From contig JAISTV010000019.1 in assembly GCA_031272485.1 (NCBI GenBank), positions 40,025 to 104,024 of the forward strand: a DNA stretch of 64,000 bases, in the 5' to 3' direction. The DNA comes from Eubacteriales Family XIII. Incertae Sedis bacterium (GTDB lineage Bacteria > Bacillota > Clostridia > Peptostreptococcales > Anaerovoracaceae). The notes under the pieces are model-generated. The model saw only the letters and a program-made list of their open reading frames with translations, searched no databases and was not told the DNA's origin. Every line of letters starts with the position of its first letter. Positions within the stretch are counted from its first letter, which is position 1. This document shows positions 1 to 9,344 of this stretch, in pieces. The position numbers and the translations under genes were made by a program.

Positions 1-702
1 CACGTGGTACACGCGCCCCATGGCCAGGAAGTCCTGCAGGAACAGATGCGGCTGCACCCCCTGCCACAGCAGGTGGCTCGGGTCGAAGTTCAGCCCGAAC
101 TCCGGCCAGTCCGCAAACTTCTCCAGCAGTTTCTTGGTCGAATAATAATCGAAGGCAATCTCGCCGGGGTGCACCTCAAAGGCGAACTTGACGCCCTGCT
201 TGCGAAACTCCGCCAGAATGGGCGTCCAAAGCCGCACCACCTCGTCAAACCCTTCCTCGATCTGCGCCTCCGTGGTCTGCGGAAACGAGTAGAACCACTT
301 CCATATGGGCGAACCGGTAAACCCCGTCACGACGGGCACGCCGAGCCTTTTCGCCACGAGGGGCACCTTCATCATGGTCTCTATGCCCCACTGCCTTATG
401 GCCGCGGAATCTCCTGCCAGCGCCGCCGGCGCGAAGTTATTCAGCCGCGGGTCCGGCGCGTCTCCCACGCACTGGCCTATGATATGGCTGCATACGGCCG
501 TAATCTTCAGCTCGCTCTTTTCCGCCACATCCAGCACATGCTGCACAAAAGCGTCGTCCGTGGCGGCCTTATCCAGGTCGAAACCGTTCACCCACGTGGC
601 AAGCTCTATGCCGTCGTACCCCATTTTCTTAACGAGCGGGCACAGTTCCTCATACGGAATATCCGCCCACTGACTCGTGCACAAAGTTACCGGTCTGCCC
701 AT
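1..702 (-). CDS. Sugar phosphate isomerase/epimerase, TIM barrel (3' end outside window)
   Basis: The first 234 codons of a xylose-isomerase-like TIM-barrel protein are visible; the C-terminus lies beyond base 1. The N-terminus (MGRPVTLCTSQWADIPYEEL) and segments such as GYDGIEL, the EVHPGE metal-site motif and LNFDPSHLLWQG match the AP-endonuclease-2-like family of sugar phosphate isomerases/epimerases. The EVHPGE glutamate and the D-P-S-H motif are expected metal ligands. The ATG at 702 follows a GGAGGG ribosome binding site that overlaps the recA stop region, only 9 bases downstream of recA, so the two are probably cotranscribed. The substrate cannot be told from sequence; inosose or hexulose derivatives are common in the family. 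Confidence 0.85.
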   Translation of the reverse strand, partial: MGRPVTLCTSQWADIPYEELCPLVKKMGYDGIELATWVNGFDLDKAATDDAFVQHVLDVAEKSELKITAVCSHIIGQCVGDAPDPRLNNFAPAALAGDSAAIRQWGIETMMKVPLVAKRLGVPVVTGFTGSPIWKWFYSFPQTTEAQIEEGFDEVVRLWTPILAEFRKQGVKFAFEVHPGEIAFDYYSTKKLLEKFADWPEFGLNFDPSHLLWQGVQPHLFLQDFLAMGRVYHV

Positions 703-711
703 GGCACCCTC

Positions 712-1782
712 CTATTCGTCTTCGAGTATCACACCGTCCTCATCTACGCGCACGGGCGCTTCCGCCGGCGCCTGCCCGCTGCCCTTGATGTTCAGCTTCT
801 CGTACGTAGCCTTCTCAATCCGGGCCGCTATGTCCGGGTTATCCTTCAGGAACGTCTTGACATTCTCGCGTCCCTGCCCGATCCGGTCGCCGTCGTAGCT
901 GTACCACGACCCGGCCTTCTCGATTACGTTCACGTTCGTGGCGCAGTCCACCAGGTCGCCGAGCTTGGATATGCCCTCGCCGTACATGATGTCAAACTCC
1001 GCCTGCTTAAACGGCGGCGCCACCTTGTTTTTGACGATCTTGGCCCGCGTTCTGTTGCCAATGATCTGGTCGCCGGATTTTATGGACTCCGACTTCCGCA
1101 CGTCTATGCGCATGCTGCTGAAGAACTTGAGCGCGCGGCCGCCGGTGGTCACCTCGGGATTTCCGTAGATGACGCCCACCTTCTCGCGCAGCTGGTTGAT
1201 AAAAATCGCGCAGGTGTTCGAGCGGCTGATGGCGCCCGCGAGCTTTCTAAGCGCCTGCGACATGAGCCGCGCGTGCATGCCCATATGCGAGTCGCCCATC
1301 TCGCCCTGAATCTCCGCCTTGGGGACGAGCGCGGCGACCGAGTCCACCACGACCACGTCTATGGCGCCGCTGCGGACGAGCATCTCGCAGATTTCCAGCG
1401 CCTGCTCGCCGGTGTCCGGCTGCGAAACAAGCAGCTCATCCACATCCACGCCGAGCTGTCCGGCGTACGTGGGGTCAAGCGCGTGCTCCGCGTCGATAAA
1501 CGCGGCTTTCCCGCCGAGCTTCTGCGCCTCGGCTATGATGTGCAGCGTGAGGGTGGTCTTACCGGAAGACTCCGGACCGAACACCTCGATAATACGTCCG
1601 CGCGGCACGCCGCCTATGCCCGTGGCTATGTCCAAGCTCACGGATCCCGTGGGGATGGCTTCCACCGCCCCTATGGCGCCCTCGTCTCCGAGCCGCATTA
1701 TGGCGCCCTTTCCGAACTGCTTCTGGATCTGGGCCAGCGCCGCGTCTAATGCTTTTTCTCTTTCATCTTTTCCTACTGCCAT
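712..1782 (-). CDS. recA: Recombinase RecA
   Basis: RecA forms ATP-dependent filaments on single-stranded DNA, drives strand exchange and stimulates LexA self-cleavage. The 356-residue product is full length for the family. It has Walker A GPESSGKT at about residues 69-76, Walker B VVVVD near 143-147 and the conserved LREKVGV loop region. The C-terminus is acidic (ILEDE), as usual. The ATG at 1782 is preceded by GGAGG. A sigma-A-like promoter and a partial LexA-box match lie directly upstream, so RecA has its own promoter in addition to possible readthrough from cinA. The cinA-recA order is common in Firmicutes. Confidence 0.98.
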   Translation of the reverse strand: MAVGKDEREKALDAALAQIQKQFGKGAIMRLGDEGAIGAVEAIPTGSVSLDIATGIGGVPRGRIIEVFGPESSGKTTLTLHIIAEAQKLGGKAAFIDAEHALDPTYAGQLGVDVDELLVSQPDTGEQALEICEMLVRSGAIDVVVVDSVAALVPKAEIQGEMGDSHMGMHARLMSQALRKLAGAISRSNTCAIFINQLREKVGVIYGNPEVTTGGRALKFFSSMRIDVRKSESIKSGDQIIGNRTRAKIVKNKVAPPFKQAEFDIMYGEGISKLGDLVDCATNVNVIEKAGSWYSYDGDRIGQGRENVKTFLKDNPDIAARIEKATYEKLNIKGSGQAPAEAPVRVDEDGVILEDE

Positions 1783-1798
1783 TAAAAAACCTCCGGTC

Positions 1799-1812
1799 TA
1801 TACATATGTTCT
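1799..1812 (-). promoter_or_regulatory. Possible LexA (SOS) box of recA
   Basis: The stretch contains ACATATGTTC, which matches 10 of 14 positions of the Gram-positive SOS box CGAACATATGTTCG. It lies between the predicted recA start of transcription (about 1821) and its ribosome binding site, a plausible place for a repressor roadblock. One half-site is degenerate, so this is only a moderate call. Confidence 0.45.
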
Positions 1813-1827
1813 CAATACCCTTCTCCC

Positions 1828-1856
1828 ATTCTACCCCGAATCGGAACGCCCGTCAA
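1828..1856 (-). promoter_or_regulatory. recA promoter (-35 TTGACG, 17 bp, -10 TAGAAT)
   Basis: On the minus strand TTGACG (1851-1856) is followed after exactly 17 bases by TAGAAT (1828-1833). This is one mismatch from consensus in each hexamer. The predicted transcript start is near 1821, about 40 bases before the recA ATG. Confidence 0.7.
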
Positions 1857-1911
1857 CCGGAATTCCAACAAAACAGATTTTACCATAAATTCCGCATTTG
1901 TCAATACCTTT

Positions 1912-3153
1912 TTATAGCTGCCTTAAAAGCGCCTTATTCAGCAAATCCAGCATGGCGAGGACAAAAATGTTTCTATTCCACTGCCGGCCTCTATCCCTGG
2001 TCTCGAACGGCAGCGTAATCACCATGCCTTTTTGCGCCAGCGAAATCCAGCAGGAGCCTACCGGCTTCGCCTCCGAACCGCCGTCCGGCCCCGCAACCCC
2101 GGTTACCGCCACCGCGTAGTCCGCGCCGGTCCGGGCCTTGACGCCCGTGGCCATGGCGGAGGCCACTTCCTCGCTCACCGCGCCGTGCTTTTCTATGAGC
2201 GCCGCCGGCACGCCCAGCAGCTCCGTCTTCATTTCGTTGCTGTACGTCACGAGCCCCGCGAGGTAGCTCGCGCTCATGCCGGGCACAGACAGAATCCGCT
2301 CGGCGAACATGCCGCCCGTGCAAGACTCCGCGGACGCCAGCGTCCCGCCGCACGCGAGCAGCCTGGACGCCACCACTTCGTGCAGCTCCTGGTCCTCCGT
2401 GCTGTACAGGTACTTGCCCGCAATCTGGTATATCTTATCTATGGTCTCCTGCACCGCCACCGCGGCCTCCTCTACGGTAGCCCGCTTGCTCGCCACGCGC
2501 ACGCTCACCTCGCCCTCCTTGGCGTAGGTGGCCACCGTGGGGTCCGTCTGACCCTCAATGACCGGCGCGAGCTTGGTCTCCAGCGTCGACTCGCCTATCC
2601 CGTAGAACCGGAGCACCTTGTTGTAGATAGAAGCGTTCGTCTTTTCCGTGAGCCACGGCCGCACCCACTTCTCGTACAGGTGCTTGAGCTCCCGCGGCGG
2701 CCCCGGCAGCGCTATGACCGCCTTGCCGTCTTTCTCCAGGCAGAACCCCGGCGCCGTGCCCACCTCGTTGTAGTAGATCCGGCACCCCGCCGGCAGGTAG
2801 GCCTGCTTGCGGTTGTTCTCCGTCATCTCGTTTCCGAACCGCTTGAAAAACCCCTCTATGTCCGCCAGCGCCTTTTCGTCTAACACCAGCTCCGCCCCTA
2901 AAACGTCGGCAATGATTTCTTTGGTAAGGTCGTCCTGGGTGGGGCCGAGCCCTCCTGTCGCCACCACTATGTCTGACTGCGCGAGTGTCTCCGCGAGAAG
3001 CGCCCGCATACGCCCTTCATTGTCGCCTACCACATGGTGATATAAGACGTCCACGCCGGCCATCTGCAACTGCTGCGAGAGCCAGGCCGCGTTGGTGTTT
3101 ACGATTTGTCCGAACAGTAGTTCTGTGCCCACACACAGGATGCTTGCTTTCAT
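1912..3153 (-). CDS. cinA: CinA: competence/damage-inducible protein, NMN deamidase-type
   Basis: A two-domain CinA of 413 residues, the usual length. The N-terminal MoCF-like (COG1058) domain spans about 1-170 with TELLFGQIVNTNAAWLSQQL and the GGLGPTQDDLT motif. The C-terminal CinA domain (about 250-410) carries the SAESCTGG motif typical of nicotinamide-mononucleotide amidohydrolases (PncC). The family combines ADP-ribose pyrophosphatase and NMN deamidase activities in NAD salvage and is often cotranscribed with recA. The start ATG at 3153 lies 4 bases past the pgsA stop, with GAGGTAG as ribosome binding site overlapping that stop. About 129 bases separate it from recA. Confidence 0.95.
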   Translation of the reverse strand: MKASILCVGTELLFGQIVNTNAAWLSQQLQMAGVDVLYHHVVGDNEGRMRALLAETLAQSDIVVATGGLGPTQDDLTKEIIADVLGAELVLDEKALADIEGFFKRFGNEMTENNRKQAYLPAGCRIYYNEVGTAPGFCLEKDGKAVIALPGPPRELKHLYEKWVRPWLTEKTNASIYNKVLRFYGIGESTLETKLAPVIEGQTDPTVATYAKEGEVSVRVASKRATVEEAAVAVQETIDKIYQIAGKYLYSTEDQELHEVVASRLLACGGTLASAESCTGGMFAERILSVPGMSASYLAGLVTYSNEMKTELLGVPAALIEKHGAVSEEVASAMATGVKARTGADYAVAVTGVAGPDGGSEAKPVGSCWISLAQKGMVITLPFETRDRGRQWNRNIFVLAMLDLLNKALLRQL

Positions 3154-3157
3154 GTGT

Positions 3158-3691
3158 CTACCTCTTCATACTGAGCGCGGCGCGGTTTTTCACCATGTAC
3201 TCTATTCCGGAGTACACCGTGAGCGCCACCGCCACCCAGAGCATAATCTGATCCATGGGGACGTGGATGTACGAAAACGGCCAGTTCTTGAGCAGGATGA
3301 GGATTATGGCCACCATCTGCGTGACCGTCTTGACCTTGCCCGACCAGCCCGCCGCTATGACCACGCCGTCGCTGGCCGCCACGCTGCGCAGGCCCGTTAT
3401 GGCGAACTCGCGCGCGAGGATGAGGATGACCATCCAGCTCGGTACGAGTTTGAGTTCCACGAAGCACACGAGCGCCGAGACCACGAGCAGCTTGTCCGCG
3501 AGCGGGTCCATGAGCTTGCCGAAGTTGGTTACCAGGTTCTTGGCCCGGGCGATTTTTCCGTCGAGCATGTCTGTTAAGGACGCCACGATAAACACCCCCG
3601 CCGCCGCGTAGGTGTGGTCCGTCATGAGCAGAACGATAAATACCGGGATGAGCGCCACACGCAGGAGCGTGAGCGCGTTCGGGAGATTCAT
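3158..3691 (-). CDS. pgsA: CDP-diacylglycerol--glycerol-3-phosphate 3-phosphatidyltransferase
   Basis: Integral membrane enzyme that makes phosphatidylglycerol phosphate from CDP-diacylglycerol and glycerol-3-phosphate, the first step to phosphatidylglycerol and cardiolipin. The 177-residue protein has the complete CDP-alcohol phosphotransferase signature: D41, D44, G45, A48, R49, G58, D62 and D66. Several hydrophobic helices surround it. It begins MNLPNALTLLRV, the usual N-terminus. It sits 25 bases after rimO and 4 before cinA, in the ftsK-rimO-pgsA-cinA-recA arrangement seen in many Firmicutes. Confidence 0.96.
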   Translation of the reverse strand: MNLPNALTLLRVALIPVFIVLLMTDHTYAAAGVFIVASLTDMLDGKIARAKNLVTNFGKLMDPLADKLLVVSALVCFVELKLVPSWMVILILAREFAITGLRSVAASDGVVIAAGWSGKVKTVTQMVAIILILLKNWPFSYIHVPMDQIMLWVAVALTVYSGIEYMVKNRAALSMKR

Positions 3692-3716
3692 AAATGGCCC
3701 CTGTCCTTTCGAAGTT

Positions 3717-5192
3717 TCACACTTGTTCCCATTTCAGCGGGAGACTCGGGCGGTGACCGTCCACGTCTACACCGATTATATCATAGTCCATGGCGTCCTG
3801 AATGCGCACCTTGGTCATGTCGCCGGGGCGGTAGTTGCGGCAGGACTCAAACAGCACGCCGCCGTCTATCTCCGGGGCGTCCATGTAGGTCCGGCCGACC
3901 CAGACGCCATCGCCCTCCCGGCCTTCCACCATGACGGTCATGACGCTGCCTATGAGGGCCTTATTGTTCTCAAGCGAAATGTCCAGCTGCCGGAGCATGA
4001 GGCGCTCGCGCCTCTCCTCGGCCACCGTGATGGGGACCTGGTCCTCCATATCCGCCGCCGCGGTGCCCTCCTCCGCCGAATAGCGGAACACACCCATGCG
4101 GGCGAAGCGCTGCGCGCTGACGAAATCCATGAGCTCCTGAAAGTCCGCTTCCGTCTCACCCGGGAAGCCCGTCATAAACGTGGTGCGAATGGCTATGTCC
4201 GGCATGGCCTGCCGCAGCCTGGTCATGGTCTGCTTGATGGAGGCCTTGGTCGTGCGGCGGTTCATGCGCGCCAGCAGCGCGTCGTTTACGTGCTGGAGGG
4301 GAATGTCTATATAATGGAGGATTTTCGGCTCCTCGGCCATGACGCGAATCAGCTCGTCCGTTATGCGCTCCTCGTAGCAGTACAGGAGGCGGATCCACTC
4401 TATGCCCTCCACGCGGCACAGGAAGCGCAGCAGGTCGGGCAGCGCGTACTTGCCGTACAGGTCTATGCCCCAGGCCGTGACATCCTGCGCTATGAGGATG
4501 AGCTCCTTAGTGCCCTCCGCCGCGAGCTGGCGCGCATCCCGCAGGATGTCGTCCATGGTCACGCTGCGGTAGGCGCCCCGGATGGCCGGTATGGCGCAGT
4601 AGGCACAGCAGTTGCTGCAGCCCTCCGCAATCTTCAGATAGGCGGAATACCGTTCGGAAAGCGCCACGCGCCTGCCCACAAGCAGCCGCTCCGCCCCGTC
4701 CACCGCCAGAAATCGTTTCCAATCTCCGTTCATACTTCCCCCGTTGCTCTGCGCGTCTTCTGTTGCCGCGCCTGCTTCCTGCGCCCCCGCTTCGGGTGTG
4801 CGCGCTTCTTCCCCGCCGGCCTCCCCGGCCTGCTCGCTGAGCCGGTCCGCGTACAGCCTGGCGGCAATGACGGGCAGCTTGCCGTAATCGTTTACGCCCA
4901 GCACCGCGTCCGCCTCGGGAATCTCCTCGAACAGCTCGGCGCCGTATCGCTGCGCCAGACAACCCGTCACGATGAGCTTCTTCCCGTCTTCCTTAAACTG
5001 CGCGAGCTCCAGAATCCGTTCGATTGACTCGCGCTTAGCGTCCTCTATGAACCCGCAGGTGTTGACCAGCAGTATGTCCGCTTCCTCCGGCGTATCCACG
5101 CACTCCGCGCCGGTGCCTGCAAGCAGTCCGGCTGCCCTCTCTGAATCTTCCGTGTTCTTAAAGCAGCCTAAGGTATCAATGTATAGCTTCAT
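3717..5192 (-). CDS. rimO: Ribosomal protein uS12 methylthiotransferase RimO
   Basis: Radical-SAM enzyme that adds a methylthio group to the conserved aspartate of ribosomal protein S12. The N-terminal UPF0004 domain begins MKLYIDTLGCFKN and has the three cysteines of the auxiliary cluster (C10, NTCGF, TGCLA). The radical-SAM CxxxCxxC motif is GCSNCCAYC, and a TRAM domain ends the protein. At 491 residues it is longer than usual (about 440). The extra length is a low-complexity Glu/Ala/Gly linker of roughly 40 residues between the first two domains. The ATG overlaps the ftsK stop by 4 bases (ATGA). LGCFKN plus the gene context favours RimO over MiaB. Confidence 0.93.
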   Translation of the reverse strand: MKLYIDTLGCFKNTEDSERAAGLLAGTGAECVDTPEEADILLVNTCGFIEDAKRESIERILELAQFKEDGKKLIVTGCLAQRYGAELFEEIPEADAVLGVNDYGKLPVIAARLYADRLSEQAGEAGGEEARTPEAGAQEAGAATEDAQSNGGSMNGDWKRFLAVDGAERLLVGRRVALSERYSAYLKIAEGCSNCCAYCAIPAIRGAYRSVTMDDILRDARQLAAEGTKELILIAQDVTAWGIDLYGKYALPDLLRFLCRVEGIEWIRLLYCYEERITDELIRVMAEEPKILHYIDIPLQHVNDALLARMNRRTTKASIKQTMTRLRQAMPDIAIRTTFMTGFPGETEADFQELMDFVSAQRFARMGVFRYSAEEGTAAADMEDQVPITVAEERRERLMLRQLDISLENNKALIGSVMTVMVEGREGDGVWVGRTYMDAPEIDGGVLFESCRNYRPGDMTKVRIQDAMDYDIIGVDVDGHRPSLPLKWEQV

Positions 5193-7873
5193 TCCTCACT
5201 CCAGGGCGGGGCGCTTTCTTCGCCTCCCACTGTCTCATCCCCCGCCGCCGGCCCGGGCGCTGTCCCGAGATCCTCCATTTGCAGTTGCACCTGCCCGTCC
5301 GCCAGAAAGCTGGCGAGCTGTGCGTCCGTCATAAGCACCTTGCGCGGCTTGTTCTGCCCGTCGCTGGGCGCCACGATCCCGCGCTCCTCCATCATGTCCA
5401 CCAGACGCGCTGACCGGTTATATCCTATGCGAAAACGGCGCTGAATCATGGATACCGAGGCCTGTTTGGCCTGCACGACCATTTCCACCGCGTCGCGGAA
5501 CAGCTCGTCCTCGTCGTCCACGAGCCCGCCGCCGAACCCGTTCTCCACCACGTTTACCACATCCGGGCTGTACTCCGGATCCATCTGGTTCTTGATAAAC
5601 TCCGTAACCTTGTAGACCTCCGAATCTGTGACGTACGCGCACTGGATGCGCATGGGCTCGCGGGTCCCCACCGGGGAGAACAGGCCGTCGCCCTTCCCGA
5701 GGAGGCGCTCGGCGCCCGGCTCGTCGAGTATGACGCGCGAGTTCGTGTTCGAGGATACGGAGAAGGCTATGCGGCTGGGGATGTTCGCCTTGATTACGCT
5801 CGTCAGGATGCTCGCCAGCGGCTGCTGCGTGGCCACAATCAGGTGCATGCCCGCCGCGCGCCCCATGGCCGCCAGCCTGGAGATGGAGTCCTGCACCTTC
5901 TGCGAGGCCACCATCATGAGGTCCGAGAGCTCGTCTATAACTATGACTATCTGCGGCATGACATCCTCGGCGCGGCCATCCCGGCCCATCTTCTCGTTAT
6001 AGCCCTGGATGTCACGGACATTGGCGCCGGCAAACCGGTCGAAGCGGTCCGTCATGAGGGTCACCGCGTAGGAGAGCGCTATCGCGGCGCGCTCGGCGTT
6101 CGTGACCACGGGGACCAGCAGGTGCGGAATGTCATTGTAGAGCTTGAGCTCCACCATCTTGGGGTCTATGAGGATGAGCTTCACCTCGTCCGGTCTGGCG
6201 CGGAAGAGGATGCTCAGCAGAATGTCGTTTATGCACACGCTCTTGCCCGCGCCCGTGGTGCCGGCTATGAGCAGATGCGGCATGGCGGCCAGGTCTGCCA
6301 CTATGCGCTCGCCCGAGACGTTCTTGCCCAGGGCGAAGGAAATCTTACTGCCCGCGCCGCGAAACTCCGGCGAGTCGATCATCTCCTTGAGCGAGACGAT
6401 TTGCGTGACCGCGTTGAACGCCTCTATGCCCACGACCGACTGGCCGGGGATGGAGACCACGCGCACGCTCTTCACCTCGAGCTTGCGCGCGAGGTCCGGC
6501 TCCAGGCTCTTTATGCTCTGTATCTTTACGCCCACGTCCGGCTCCACCTCGTAGCGCGTCACCGTGGGGCCAATGGTCACGTTGATGACCTTGGCGTCCA
6601 CCCGGAAGTCCCTTAGCGTCTGTTCCAGCTGTGCCGAGCGGGCGCGCAGCTCTGCCGCGTTTTCCGCCCGCGGGCCCTTCGGGCCGCTCTTCAGGAGGCT
6701 CACCGGCGGGAGCTTGTAGGCGAGGAGCGCGTCCTTGCTGTCGTAAGTGCCGCGGAAGTTCGACTTTTTCCGGACCTTGACCGGGGCCTCGCCGCCGTCC
6801 GTCCCGGCGAACATGGCCTCATCCTCCGGGGCCAGGCCGCCCGCGGGGCCGGTCCCAAACTTCTGGATGCGCGCCGTGTGGCGGTTGCTGCCTGTTTCCG
6901 CCGCCGCGTCCGCACCGAGGTCCTGCTCGGTGAACGGCACGTCCTGCGGCTGTTCGGTATAAATGTAGGTATCGGGAATGTCCGCGTCCTCTATGCCGTA
7001 ACCCGGCTTGACGAAGCGCGGCGGCTCTATGCCGAAGTCCGGCTTCTCCGGGGGCGGGGGCGCCAGTACGTCCGGCGCAGGCGGTGCCTGCGCACCCGTT
7101 ATGTTCTGGCTTTCCGTAACGACCGCCTCGACTATATTCTGCTGGCGCTGCTGGAGCTGGTACGGGTCCGGACCCGCGCCGGCTGCGCCCGGGGGCGCTG
7201 GGGACGGCCTGCCGAAATCCTGCACGCGCGTGGTGGCCGCCTGCGACGCCGATTCCTCGAACGCCTCTTCGGCGCGCCGCTCTTCCCGGCGTTCCTTGCC
7301 GTCGCGGACCTTGCCGCGGATGGCGTCCCAATAGAAGGACAGCGAATTGCCGGCGTACACGAGCGCCAGAATGATGAGTCCCAGAATCGTAAAGATAAAC
7401 AGACCGGCCTTGCCGACGAGCTTGATAATCTGCGCGCCGACCACCATGCCAAACACGCCGCCGCCGAGCCCCTCGCCGCTGCGCCGGTACACGTCCGCCG
7501 CGTTCATGCCGCGCAGAGGGTCGGCCGCCGGGCCAAGGAAGAACCCGCTCACAAGCAGCAGGAACAGCAGGATGATAAAGACCAGCACGATTATGCCGCG
7601 CAGGCCGTAGTATTTTCGTTTCGCTCGCAGGATTAGGATGGCGTAGAGCAGCAGCAGGAAGGGTATAGCGTAGGACGCGGGCCCGAATACCCCGTTCAGG
7701 AAGTACGTAATCCCCTCGCCCACTATGCCCGCTGCCTTGAGGAACATGGCGAACGCCAGAAACAGCGCGAGCGCTATGAGGCAGACCGCCACGATTTTCT
7801 CGCGCAGCCTGCGCTTTTCCTCCGCCAAGGTCTGGGCTTTGGTTTTCCTGCCCGTACGTTTCTTATCGGCCAT
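5189..7873 (-). CDS. ftsK: DNA translocase FtsK/SpoIIIE family
   Basis: Septum-located DNA pump that moves chromosomes during division or sporulation. The 894-residue protein has a Lys/Arg-rich N-terminus, four transmembrane helices within about residues 25-175, and a long Pro/Ala/Glu-rich linker (about 190-420). The ATPase motor follows, with Walker A GTTGAGKS near 537 and Walker B IVIVIDELSD. A C-terminal winged-helix gamma domain (VSMIQRRFRIGYNRSARL) is the part that reads KOPS/SRS polarity sites in the family. The ATG at 7873 has an AGGAG site. The sequence alone does not separate a vegetative FtsK/SftA role from a SpoIIIE role. It heads the run to recA. Confidence 0.96.
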   Translation of the reverse strand: MADKKRTGRKTKAQTLAEEKRRLREKIVAVCLIALALFLAFAMFLKAAGIVGEGITYFLNGVFGPASYAIPFLLLLYAILILRAKRKYYGLRGIIVLVFIILLFLLLVSGFFLGPAADPLRGMNAADVYRRSGEGLGGGVFGMVVGAQIIKLVGKAGLFIFTILGLIILALVYAGNSLSFYWDAIRGKVRDGKERREERRAEEAFEESASQAATTRVQDFGRPSPAPPGAAGAGPDPYQLQQRQQNIVEAVVTESQNITGAQAPPAPDVLAPPPPEKPDFGIEPPRFVKPGYGIEDADIPDTYIYTEQPQDVPFTEQDLGADAAAETGSNRHTARIQKFGTGPAGGLAPEDEAMFAGTDGGEAPVKVRKKSNFRGTYDSKDALLAYKLPPVSLLKSGPKGPRAENAAELRARSAQLEQTLRDFRVDAKVINVTIGPTVTRYEVEPDVGVKIQSIKSLEPDLARKLEVKSVRVVSIPGQSVVGIEAFNAVTQIVSLKEMIDSPEFRGAGSKISFALGKNVSGERIVADLAAMPHLLIAGTTGAGKSVCINDILLSILFRARPDEVKLILIDPKMVELKLYNDIPHLLVPVVTNAERAAIALSYAVTLMTDRFDRFAGANVRDIQGYNEKMGRDGRAEDVMPQIVIVIDELSDLMMVASQKVQDSISRLAAMGRAAGMHLIVATQQPLASILTSVIKANIPSRIAFSVSSNTNSRVILDEPGAERLLGKGDGLFSPVGTREPMRIQCAYVTDSEVYKVTEFIKNQMDPEYSPDVVNVVENGFGGGLVDDEDELFRDAVEMVVQAKQASVSMIQRRFRIGYNRSARLVDMMEERGIVAPSDGQNKPRKVLMTDAQLASFLADGQVQLQMEDLGTAPGPAAGDETVGGEESAPPWSEE

Positions 7874-8045
7874 AAATTCTCCTGCGCTTCTTCAAGGTTA
7901 AACAGTGCGTTCCATGTGCGCCGGCGCGCCCTCCGCGCGTACTTCCGGCCTCAGCACATTCATCGTATATTTTATCACATCTGTTGCGAACACTCTGTTA
8001 AATCTCTGCTACAAGAGGGAAGAGGCGCGGCGTGCGATGAGGGGG

Positions 8046-9251
8046 TTAAGTGGGGCGTCTTCCGCGTAGGGCGTAAGCTATGGCCAAGGGGATCAGTAGC
8101 GCACTGCTTGTCAACAGCAGGGCTCCTACCGGCACGACATCTGCGAGGGGGCCGAAGACGGCCACCGCTACGGGGATGGCGCCCACACTTACGAACTCGG
8201 TTACGGAGAAGACGCGGCCGAGCTTGTCCGGCGCGGCGGTCTCTTGGATGTAGACCGTTATGGCCGTGGTCCAGACGGGCAGGAAGAACCCCGCTGCGGC
8301 AAGGAAGCACAGGAACACCGTGAAATTCCACGCTACGCCGAGCAGAGCGAACAGTACGCCGAATCCTGCCGTGCAAACGGCTATGGTCCGCACCTTGTCG
8401 AGGAAGTCCCCCTTTACGGCCACGAACACGCCTCCCAGGATAGCCGCAGCCGCCCACACGATCTCGTGGACGGTGAGCCGCCACACCTCTCCGCCGAACG
8501 TTCGCGCAATCAGTAGCGGCGTCAGGACGAACGCCGGCGCGAACAGCAGGTAGGATAGCACGTAGAAGACAATGAAACGGCAGAGCCGTTTGCTTCCGAA
8601 CGTATACGCGAGGCCGTCCTTCATGTCGCCCAATATCGTTTTAGCGGCTATGGCCCCGCGCGGCCTTTCGACACGGATAAACCCCATTACAAAAATGGCC
8701 GCTGCCGCCGTGACCACGTCCAGAAAGAACGCGCCGATAATCCCGACCGTGCCGAGAACCAGGCCGCCTGCCGCCGGCGCCAGCAGCGAAAGCACGGAAC
8801 CGAGTGTCTGGTTGATGCCCTGAATGCGCGTGAGCTGCTCCGCGGGAACCAGCTGCGGATAAACGGCCTTGACAGCGGGATTCTGCACCCCGGCGCCGAG
8901 CGAACGCACCGCCAGCGCCACGAGAAGTAACGGTAGCCGGCCATATCCCAGTAGAAACGAGACAGCCAGCAGGAGCGTGGCCATTGCTATAAAACCGTCC
9001 GCGAGCATAATCAGGCGCTTGCGACTGTAGCGGTCCGCCCAAACTCCGCCGAAAAGCGAGATGACCACAAACGGCACATTATTACACAACGTGGCCAGCA
9101 TCATCCACATGCCGGATGAGGTGGCGAGCGTGATATGCCAAAGGATTGAAAAACTGACGACCGAGGAGCCGAACAGCGATATATTCTGGCTGACTAAGAA
9201 GAATGCAATCCGCTTCTTCCAGCCCGCCGGCTCGAAATATTGCAAAGACAA
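8046..9251 (-). CDS. MFS exporter, Mef/EntS-like (MFS_3)
   Basis: A 12-helix major facilitator of 401 residues, most like the MFS_3 group that holds macrolide exporter MefA and enterobactin exporter EntS. Visible family features are WADRYSRKRLIMLAD in the loop between helices 2 and 3, RSLGAGVQNPAVKAV and VPAEQLTRIQG after helix 4, and LGRVFSVTEF in the second half. The reading frame stays open upstream, but TTG at 9251 is the best start: GGAGG lies 6 bases before it and conserved sequence begins just after (GWKKRIAFFLVSQNISLFGS). A short leader ORF and a stem that buries this GGAGG lie directly upstream, suggesting translational control. The substrate is unknown; drug efflux is an inference. 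Confidence 0.85.
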   Translation of the reverse strand: MSLQYFEPAGWKKRIAFFLVSQNISLFGSSVVSFSILWHITLATSSGMWMMLATLCNNVPFVVISLFGGVWADRYSRKRLIMLADGFIAMATLLLAVSFLLGYGRLPLLLVALAVRSLGAGVQNPAVKAVYPQLVPAEQLTRIQGINQTLGSVLSLLAPAAGGLVLGTVGIIGAFFLDVVTAAAAIFVMGFIRVERPRGAIAAKTILGDMKDGLAYTFGSKRLCRFIVFYVLSYLLFAPAFVLTPLLIARTFGGEVWRLTVHEIVWAAAAILGGVFVAVKGDFLDKVRTIAVCTAGFGVLFALLGVAWNFTVFLCFLAAAGFFLPVWTTAITVYIQETAAPDKLGRVFSVTEFVSVGAIPVAVAVFGPLADVVPVGALLLTSSALLIPLAIAYALRGRRPT

Positions 9252-9254
9252 AGG

Positions 9255-9344
9255 AAACCTCCGATAACCTGATCCCAAAGAACACCAGGCACGGCCTGCG
9301 CCGCGCCCGTGCACGCATTAAGTACAAAACTGGTTATCGGGTTT
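9255..9344 (-). promoter_or_regulatory. Putative translation attenuator of the MFS exporter
   Basis: In the minus-strand transcript, AAACC-CGATAACC (9344-9332) can pair with GGTTATCG-GA-GGTTT (9269-9255). This gives 13 base pairs with a 2-base bulge. The right arm contains nearly the whole Shine-Dalgarno GGAGG (9262-9258) of the exporter. The left arm is almost entirely inside the 5-codon leader ORF. A smaller hairpin (GCACGG...CCGTGC) sits in the loop. The layout matches antibiotic-responsive translation attenuators such as those of erm and mef genes. Function is inferred. Confidence 0.6.

Noticed and set aside
4..1749. A 581-codon open frame on the plus strand opposite the epimerase and recA
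   Set aside because: Antisense shadow of two real genes in GC-rich DNA; its product is Arg/His/Leu-rich with no known domain. The same applies to long frames at 3612-5027, 9476-11212, 15094-16599, 41209-42495 and 56849-58447.
7874..8045. A possible LexA box upstream of ftsK (CGAACACTCTGTTA)
   Set aside because: The half-sites are spaced one base too far apart and the second half-site is poor.
9082..9327. An Arg-rich 81-codon minus-strand frame (MRARARRRP...) overlapping the MFS start, considered as a leader peptide
   Set aside because: It has no ribosome binding site and reads out of frame through the conserved exporter sequence. The 5-codon M-K-T-R frame fits the stem and has a Shine-Dalgarno.
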